Source of the DNA: Lachnoclostridium phytofermentans
GTDB taxonomy: Bacteria; Bacillota; Clostridia; Lachnospirales; Lachnospiraceae
DNA: 6,612 nucleotides
Assembly: GCA_003526525.1 (NCBI GenBank)
Contig: DPVV01000566.1
Span: 1,094-7,705, forward strand
Direction: 5' to 3'
A model generated the notes under the pieces. It saw nothing but the letters and a program-made list of their open reading frames with translations. It had not been told where the DNA came from and did no database searches. Shown in pieces: positions 1 through 5,100 of this stretch (its first letter is position 1; every line of letters begins with the position of its first letter). The position numbers and the translations under genes are program-made.

Positions 1-306
1 TTCCTTAACTTCAAAGGACACATTTCCTAATGCTATCAATGTAAGATTCGATTTCTGGTATTTCTCGGCCTTTTTCAAATAGCTTACACCAAATTTTTTG
101 GCATTGTGACCGCTATTATCCGGCTTGAATAGTCCTTCATAAACATGAAATACTCCCAAATTGTTAAGGGTAGCGAAGCAATGGGTTTTCTTAGCATTTT
201 GCCTAAACAGGGTTTGCGCTTTATATAACTCATTTTGACTTAATGCTTCTAGCGCAGATTGGTTAATTATTTCAAAATCAGTATCCAGAAATATCGCCTC
301 CTTCAT
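1..306 (-). CDS. TPR-like helical repeat protein, N-terminal part (runs off left edge)
   Basis: The minus-strand frame is open to base 1, so the C-terminus is missing; 102 codons are seen from ATG 306. The visible part looks like tetratricopeptide-type helix pairs: a helix with NELYKAQTLF, then NNLGVFHVYEGL, then SYLKKAEKYQ and LIALGNVSFEVKE. This alternation of small and aromatic residues is typical of TPR scaffolds, which bind proteins or peptides and are probably cytoplasmic here because no signal peptide is seen. The start is uncertain. ATG 366 overlaps the stop of the upstream 100-aa gene (ATGA) with AAGAGG three bases before it, but its 20 extra residues (CTAPATGGSLVFCRR) read like out-of-frame sequence. 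I therefore prefer ATG 306. A perfect AAGGAGG lies just inside this start (codons 2 to 4), which could also serve a rare CTG start at 288. The gene follows small immunity-type genes in the same direction; whether it belongs functionally with them is unknown. Confidence 0.7.
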   Translation of the reverse strand, partial: MKEAIFLDTDFEIINQSALEALSQNELYKAQTLFRQNAKKTHCFATLNNLGVFHVYEGLFKPDNSGHNAKKFGVSYLKKAEKYQKSNLTLIALGNVSFEVKE

Positions 307-362
307 TACGATGTCACGCCTGCAAAAAACTAAACTACCACCAGTTGCTGGAGCCGTACACT

Positions 363-665
363 TCATAATCCTCTTGTGTTGCAAAAACTTCGACTACCCA
401 TTGACATTTGCATTGGTGATGGATAGACCTTTCTAGCTGCACCATTGCATACAATTTGAATGTTTATGTTTTCTAGCTCTTTCCTTAATGTCTGAAGTGC
501 TGAAAAGAAATTCTCACTTTTTAAGTTTATTTTTTCACCGTTAATTGTTGTCTCTATGAGAAGCATCTCTTCATTATCGGGGGCTTCTACATACAAAAAT
601 AAATCAACAAAAGTCGATTTCTCCTTATTAAGTAGTAATTTAACGATCTTCTTTTCAACTTCCAT
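363..665 (-). CDS. Small immunity-type hypothetical protein, probably C-terminally damaged
   Basis: This 100-aa reading frame begins with ATG 665 behind a near-perfect ribosome binding site (AGGAGGT, 6 bases before the start). It is an acidic, soluble-looking alpha/beta protein with no signal peptide or membrane segment. The core contains FVDLFLYVEAPDNEEMLLIE, then an amphipathic helix (FFSALQTLRKELENI), then IQIVCNGAARKVYPSPMQMSMG. The CNGA-x(4)-YPSPM-x(4)-MG pattern recalls a Bacillota family of small proteins near toxin loci whose members, from memory, run on for a few dozen residues with a KAY-containing strand and a helix before an (I/V)F motif. Here the protein ends only 10 residues after the MG, with SRSFCNTRGL. 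A neighbouring frame holds a more natural tail (VVEVFATQEDYEVYG...), which suggests an internal deletion with a frameshift. The stop TGA overlaps a downstream ATG (ATGA). The function is not shown by the sequence; immunity is inferred from style and neighbours. Confidence 0.72.
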   Translation of the reverse strand: MEVEKKIVKLLLNKEKSTFVDLFLYVEAPDNEEMLLIETTINGEKINLKSENFFSALQTLRKELENINIQIVCNGAARKVYPSPMQMSMGSRSFCNTRGL

Positions 666-672
666 TTATCTA

Positions 673-678
673 CCTCCT
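673..678 (-). promoter_or_regulatory. Ribosome binding site of the 100-aa gene
   Basis: On the minus strand this reads AGGAGG (extended to AGGAGGT), 6 to 7 bases upstream of ATG 665. It is the strongest Shine-Dalgarno sequence in the left half and fixes the start of that gene. Confidence 0.85.
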
Positions 679-713
679 GTAAAATGCGAGAACATTTTTT
701 AGGATTTCCTCAC

Positions 714-935
714 CTATAACACTAAATTAATCTTGTTAAAGGCGTAGCGATCCGAGTTCCGTCGGTATTCTTCCACTGAGACCAAGTTGGAACTATCAAA
801 TTCATATGTAACTGTTCCATTATCGCTGATAAGTTTTAAAATAGAAAATCCATATGGCCATGTAATTGCGCACTCCCATAAATATTCATCATAATGCTTT
901 GACCTATCTGCTTTCCACGCTCGAAGTTGTAGCAC
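714..935 (-). CDS. Small orphan reading frame, probably a 5'-truncated immunity-type gene
   Basis: Seventy-three codons end in TAG at 714-716, 48 bases before the next gene. The residues look coding: WKADRSKHYDEYLWECAITW, then SILKLISDNGTVTYEFDSS, then SVEEYRR, a small alpha/beta protein rich in aromatic and acidic residues. The 5' end is not convincing. The only candidate start is GTG 935, which directly follows an in-frame TAA, has no Shine-Dalgarno sequence, and no other start codon exists before the conserved-looking part. The adjacent frame just upstream has a short coding-like stretch (NPEKVIYSVS), so a frameshift or truncation near 930-940 is plausible. I do not recognise the family. 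It lies in the same direction as, and between, two other small immunity-type genes. Confidence 0.45.
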   Translation of the reverse strand: MLQLRAWKADRSKHYDEYLWECAITWPYGFSILKLISDNGTVTYEFDSSNLVSVEEYRRNSDRYAFNKINLVL

Positions 936-1020
936 TTACAGAATAAATTACTTTTTCTGGATTTATTCGATTACTCAAGTATTATATATGTCGTCCTGCT
1001 TATATTTGCATGTAAGCTGA
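936..1020. other. Intergenic gap with a small A+T inverted repeat
   Basis: An 8-bp perfect inverted repeat, GAATAAAT at 941-948 and ATTTATTC at 961-968, surrounds a 12-base loop. It has no G+C-rich stem, so it is a weak candidate for a transcription stop and could equally be an operator or chance. On the minus strand a TATAAT stands in the gap without a good -35 partner. Confidence 0.3.
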
Positions 1021-1389
1021 TTAGATTCTACCCAATACTTTATCAGCCTCAATTTGAAGTTTCATAGTTTTAGGACCCATATATTTTTTTGCTACCCCTA
1101 GGAGTGTTCTATCATTACCCAGTATTTCCAATGCTGTAATTGAAAAAATGTTAATTAAGTAAGTATCTTTGCTATTAGATACTTCTTCAAAATAATCAAA
1201 AATGCATACTAACAGCCTGATATTTCTTTCCTCACTTATTAGCTTAACTATTTCCGGCATGAAAACGTCCTCAATTATGACAGTTTCTAATACCTCCCCA
1301 TTATCCTCAATGGATTTCCTATACTCCTTACCTGTTGAAGGTAAAAACTCTAACATTGTTTTCAAAAACTCTTCGCATTTTTCCCTCAT
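1021..1389 (-). CDS. Immunity-type hypothetical protein (DUF7674-like), 122 aa
   Basis: This intact gene starts at ATG 1389, with AGGAG 9 bases upstream, and ends in TAA at 1021-1023. The protein is acidic, soluble and mostly helical: an N-terminal helix (CEEFLKTMLEFL), a middle strand and helix (VLETVIIEDVFMPEIVKLISE), a hydrophobic core (IRLLVCIFDYFEEVS), then INIFSITALEILGNDRTLL and a C-terminal VAKKYMGPKTMKLQIEADK. The pattern LE-x-LGND followed by AKKYMGPKT and a final EADK..LGR recurs in a Bacillota family of about 120 to 150 aa that I associate with immunity genes beside polymorphic toxins and with the DUF7674 label. That assignment is from memory. No catalytic motif is visible, which fits a binding (antitoxin) role. 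Its ribosome binding site overlaps the restored stop of the frameshifted gene upstream, so the two probably formed one transcript. Confidence 0.8.
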   Translation of the reverse strand: MREKCEEFLKTMLEFLPSTGKEYRKSIEDNGEVLETVIIEDVFMPEIVKLISEERNIRLLVCIFDYFEEVSNSKDTYLINIFSITALEILGNDRTLLGVAKKYMGPKTMKLQIEADKVLGRI

Positions 1390-1398
1390 AAATACAAA

Positions 1399-1403
1399 CT
1401 CCT
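1399..1403 (-). promoter_or_regulatory. Ribosome binding site of the 122-aa gene
   Basis: On the minus strand this reads AGGAG, 9 bases before ATG 1389. It shares bases with the TAG (1402-1404) that ends the frame-corrected upstream gene, a compact layout typical of a polycistronic pair. Confidence 0.75.
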
Positions 1404-1577
1404 ATATTAAATCTTCAGCGCTGATACGTTCACCATTATCAAAAGTATATATCGTCAATATCAGTCATCATCAATACCTGTGTGGATTCCTGATTGGTAT
1501 CATTTATGTAGTTGATAACTTCAAAGATTTCTAAGTTAGTTAAGTCACAATCATCACCCTGGTCTGGTATTATCCGG

Positions 1578-1606
1578 TTGTAATTCAATAAATAACCATC
1601 TATAAT
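1578..1606 (+). promoter_or_regulatory. Sigma-A type promoter of the DUF4132 operon
   Basis: The -35 box TTGTAA (1578-1583) and the -10 box TATAAT (1601-1606) are separated by exactly 17 bases. Transcription would start near 1613, leaving a leader of about 35 bases before ATG 1648. The site lies inside the antisense decayed gene. No operator repeat is evident around it. Confidence 0.75.
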
Positions 1607-1630
1607 GTAGGAATGTCGAATGTTTTTAGA

Positions 1631-1636
1631 AAAGGA
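1631..1636 (+). promoter_or_regulatory. Ribosome binding site of the 139-aa gene
   Basis: AAAGGA, 11 bases before ATG 1648. It is of modest strength with a rather long spacing. It supports ATG 1648, which also gives an N-terminus (MNIYLKI) that starts directly with a beta strand. Confidence 0.6.
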
Positions 1637-1647
1637 ACTATTTTCGT

Positions 1648-2067
1648 ATGAACATATATTTAAAAATAAAATCAGTAGGCAAGCGGCGCCCAATATTAGA
1701 GAATACTCTTTATACACTCCCTGATGACATTACTACCTTGCGGCAGTTGATTGAAACGGTGGTACGGCAAGAAGTAGAAAAATACAACAATCGCGGAATT
1801 GATAATATGCTTGTACCGTTTCTTACTGAAAGCGAAATTTCCGATCAAAGCACAGCTGGTAAAATAGGTTTCGGTCGTATATATTCAGATAAAAAAGCTG
1901 ATTTCGAAAAAGCTGTGGAAACAGCGTTGCAAGGCTTTGAGGACGGTTTGTTTCGTATAATAATTGGTGATATGGAAGCAACCGAACTTGACGAGCCGCT
2001 TACCATTCATGAAAACGATATACTTACCTTTATCCGCTTAACCTTTCTCGCAGGGCGGTTGTGGTAA
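1648..2067 (+). CDS. Small beta-grasp-like partner protein of the DUF4132 operon, 139 aa
   Basis: This is the first gene of the plus-strand operon. The N-terminus MNIYLKIKSVGKRRPILENT followed by YTLPDDITTLRQLIETVVRQEVEKYN reads as a beta hairpin leading into a helix. The C-terminus (TELDEPLTIHENDILTFIRL, then TFLAGRLW) resembles the final strands of a ubiquitin-like fold. Between them (about residues 48 to 105) is an insert with EISDQSTAGKIGFGRIYSDK and the helix KADFEKAVETALQGFEDG. There is no signal peptide, membrane segment or obvious catalytic residue. I recall similar unnamed proteins of about 140 aa directly upstream of DUF4132 giants in Bacillota, so it probably acts with that protein, 43 bases downstream. 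The fold is an inference; the protein does not end in a diglycine, so conjugation is not indicated. Confidence 0.82.
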   Translation: MNIYLKIKSVGKRRPILENTLYTLPDDITTLRQLIETVVRQEVEKYNNRGIDNMLVPFLTESEISDQSTAGKIGFGRIYSDKKADFEKAVETALQGFEDGLFRIIIGDMEATELDEPLTIHENDILTFIRLTFLAGRLW

Positions 2068-2095
2068 CTCGCTTTATAAAAATAACCTTGAAAAC

Positions 2096-2101
2096 GGAGA
2101 G
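2096..2101 (+). promoter_or_regulatory. Ribosome binding site of the DUF4132 gene
   Basis: GGAGAG, 9 bases before ATG 2111, in the 43-bp gap after the 139-aa gene. No terminator or second promoter is visible in this gap, which supports cotranscription. Confidence 0.75.
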
Positions 2102-2110
2102 ATAAACAAA

Positions 2111-5100
2111 ATGGCAGATAAAGAACAATCAAAAAGAAATCCGGCCATTATTGCGGAATATGAACGGAGGGCTAAAAAGCTGAGATTTGGTGCGTCCGGT
2201 GACCTAATAAAGGCAATTTGGAACGAATTTGGCGATTCAAAAAATCTACATCTGGAATACCACTGGAGGAAAGGTGATGCTCTAAACGCTTTTTATGATT
2301 CTTATAGGGCGTTATGCGGACGTCCGGCTAACAATTGCGAAACAATAAATGAATTTTTCTGTTCTAAATTGATCTCTGCATTACAATCATTCTTTGGAAA
2401 AGAAGAAACCTCAAGAATCCGTGAAGAATGCGCACTTGTAATGAAATGTCCTTACTCCCATTCTAATTACCGCCCGTCATACCGTTCACGCCGAGCGGGA
2501 GAATATGCCGAAACTTTCTTTATGGTAATGGTCAATGCCCTTGACTTTATATGTTTCGATATGACGTTAGAACAAGCGTTGACCGTAAAAAGTGAGCCGT
2601 TTTCTTACGGTTCCTATGAACACTTACAGTATGTTATCAACTCACACCCGTCCGGTTTAGACAACCGTATTGCGCTTGAGTTGTGTAATGGGAACGAAAA
2701 AATTCTCGCCTTAATTGAAGAAGCCATACTTGGTGACAACAGCGAAATTCAGATAAGCAATATTCTCATATCGGGTATCGTTAAAAGCGATAACAAACGT
2801 GCATTGGAGCTTTTGGGTAAGCTGCTCCTCGCCGCAAAAGGACAAGAGGGCTTGCGGCAATCCATTTTAGAAACCTGCGATAGCGGAACGCTTGACAGCC
2901 ATATTTATTTTATCCGCATGATTTTAGAAAACGACCTGTGCCGTTTTTCATCCGTGGTTCGGGCGTTTGATACGTGGTCGGGATTGGGATTCGGCGACCA
3001 AAAGCAAAAAATTGTCGAAAAGTGTATATCGCTTGCATTAAAATATTTATCCGATGAAAAAGCGATTGACGCGGGACTTGATTCAAGCGACACACCAGAA
3101 ATCTACCTGGCATTGTGGGCTCTTTGCTGCTGTGATATTTACAGAGCGACCGAAAGCGCTTGCCGATTGCTTAGCAGCCCAGAAAAATACAAGCGATTGG
3201 TCGGATGGTATTTTATTACCCATACAAATGGTGATTCCTATCGTCATAATATTGCGGTAAAATATCTTGATATCCGTGACCCAGAAGAACTGGCCTGGGT
3301 TTGCACCAATTTACATATAAACAGAGAAGCGTATTTCAGTGGGTATCATTGGGACAAAGATAATGAAAGATCGGCAAAAACGAAAACCTATTCTGATGAT
3401 ACTTATCCGACGGATAAAGCCGGGCGCATTTTGTTGTTTAATCAATTAGCCGATATAGCGGAATTTATCGGCAAAAAGAATACGAAATTCGCTGAGAGCG
3501 TTTTTCCGTGGTTCACTCAGGAGTTAAACGCTTCCGCTCCCTGCGGCGTTATGCTGGGTCTGGCTGCTTATGACCGTTCTGTCGATCTAACCCGGCAGAT
3601 AACAAATTTTATTCCGATAATGAACGTGGATCAAAGACTGTCTTATTACAGCCTGCTTTTGAATCCCGAAATTCCAGAACAGAGAGCCTTTTTATTAGAA
3701 GGACTATCAGATAAAAGCCAGACCGTGCGCGAGCGTGTGGTCAACCGGCTTCAGTATTATCCGCTTAATAGGGCGGATATAGAGCGACTAACTGAAACGC
3801 TGATCACCCAAAATGCCGATTTACGTAAGGGAATCATCACGTTATTTGATAAACAAAAGGAATCACTCATCCGCCCAGCCATTGATTCATTGCTGAGTTT
3901 CCAAAACAAAAAACAGTTGATTGCTGGAGTGGAATTGCTAGATGTTTTTTCAAAAAAGAATCCTTCTTTGCAAACCGAATATAAAGAAAAAATATCTACG
4001 CTAACAACATCCGAAACTGTTTCACAGGATGTGTCGATTCTTCTTGAAAAAGTCGCCCCGAACAACCAGAAAAAAGAGGGATATAACGAAGAAAACGGTT
4101 ACGGCTTATACGATCCAGCTACAGAGGCTTTCGACTGCGCTGTTTATGCTGCCAAACGTCCGTCTGTGTCCTTTATTAGCGACGATGAGCTTAAATCTTT
4201 AATTGTGCCGGACGAAAAAGAAGTTTTAATGCTGTATGGCAGGATTGCCGATGTGTTCAATAAATACCGAGATTGTGAATACGAAGCCGAGAACTGGGAC
4301 GGCACACGGGAAAAGGTTTTGTTAAATAATAACCAACATAGGATATATCCGCTGGCTGGGAGTACGCAATTAGGAGATGGCAGAGATTATAAAATTACCG
4401 ATTATCCGCTGGCCGAAGAATGGCTTGCAGCTGCCGGAGAATTTGCGACAGATAAAACAAAATTGGTGTCGTTACTCAGTCTTTGGAATATAGGTTATAG
4501 GTATAATAAAGTTTATAAAAAATGGTTCCGTGATTTATTTGCCGGATATCCGATTGATGAAAATGAACATAAGTTTGAGAAAAAAATAACCGAACATTAT
4601 AAAAATTCAAGAGTCGATGTTTTCAAGGTAACTCAAATTTTAGAAGCCATTCTAAATACGGGGGAATTAAATCTTTTTGATTTTGTATTTTCCGCATATG
4701 TCAACCTTGTTCGGAAAGTGCCGGAGAATCAACTGGGTATGGAATACGAAGAAGATAATAAAAAAGCACAACATCATTATTATTCACCATATCCCGTCCC
4801 AAACGGCGGCGTCCTTTCCGCGGATTATTTGAATTATTGGAGGGATTTGGCACACAGGTACACAAAAACCGACGCCCAATTTGCGTCCTATTTCAATGAG
4901 ATGTGGTATGAATATCTCGCGGCGGATAAACAGAGTTTTTACGGTCTTAATCATAAGCATATTTTCCGCGCGAATCAAATGGGATTGATTTCGGATGATG
5001 CTGTATATTTGTATTTTACCGCCGGAGTTGATGCTCCCGAGCATATGCGAATTATAACAGGCCCTTATAATGGTGGGCGGGAACTACTAATGAAATATCC

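Larger units (their letters stand above)
1402..1717 (-). pseudogene. Frameshifted, probably 5'-truncated small immunity-type gene
   Basis: The open frame runs from GTG 1717 to TGA 1439-1441. Its coding-like part is roughly 1402 to 1650: IRHSYIIDGYLLNYNRIIPD, then DDCDLTNLEIFEVINYINDT, then STQVLMMTDIDDIYF and stop. Skipping one T of the run at 1441-1444 continues the frame as DNGERISAEDLI and ends in TAG at 1402-1404, just before the next gene's start. This is the natural position for the end of an operon gene, so the early TGA is most likely a one-base insertion (or a +1 recoding site, UUU-UGA). The first 23 codons, with a hydrophobic stretch, are antisense to the conserved start of the divergent gene and lack a ribosome binding site, so they are probably not genuine; the true 5' part seems to have been lost. 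The family is unknown to me; acidic composition and context suggest an immunity-type protein. Confidence 0.6.

Noticed and set aside
1202..1534. A 110-codon plus-strand open frame
   Set aside because: It lies antisense to the well-supported 122-aa gene and the frameshifted gene, has serine-rich shadow composition, and has no ribosome binding site.
1648..1717. Hydrophobic N-terminus (lipoprotein or membrane-like) of the minus-strand frame ending at 1439
   Set aside because: It is antisense to the conserved start of the 139-aa gene and begins at a GTG without a ribosome binding site. It is probably a chance extension of a truncated gene.
2068..2110. Possible terminator or second promoter between the two plus-strand genes
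   Set aside because: There is no G+C-rich hairpin with a T run and no paired -35/-10 boxes in the 43 bases. Cotranscription is simpler.
2905..3260. Short open frames of 62 to 68 codons on both strands
   Set aside because: They are inside the continuous DUF4132 reading frame and show shadow composition without ribosome binding sites.
3757..4065. A 102-codon minus-strand open frame
   Set aside because: It is antisense to the HEAT-like part of the giant gene and is rich in serine and phenylalanine, as expected of a shadow.
4784..5044. An 86-codon minus-strand open frame
   Set aside because: It is antisense within the giant gene, with no ribosome binding site and no recognisable domain.
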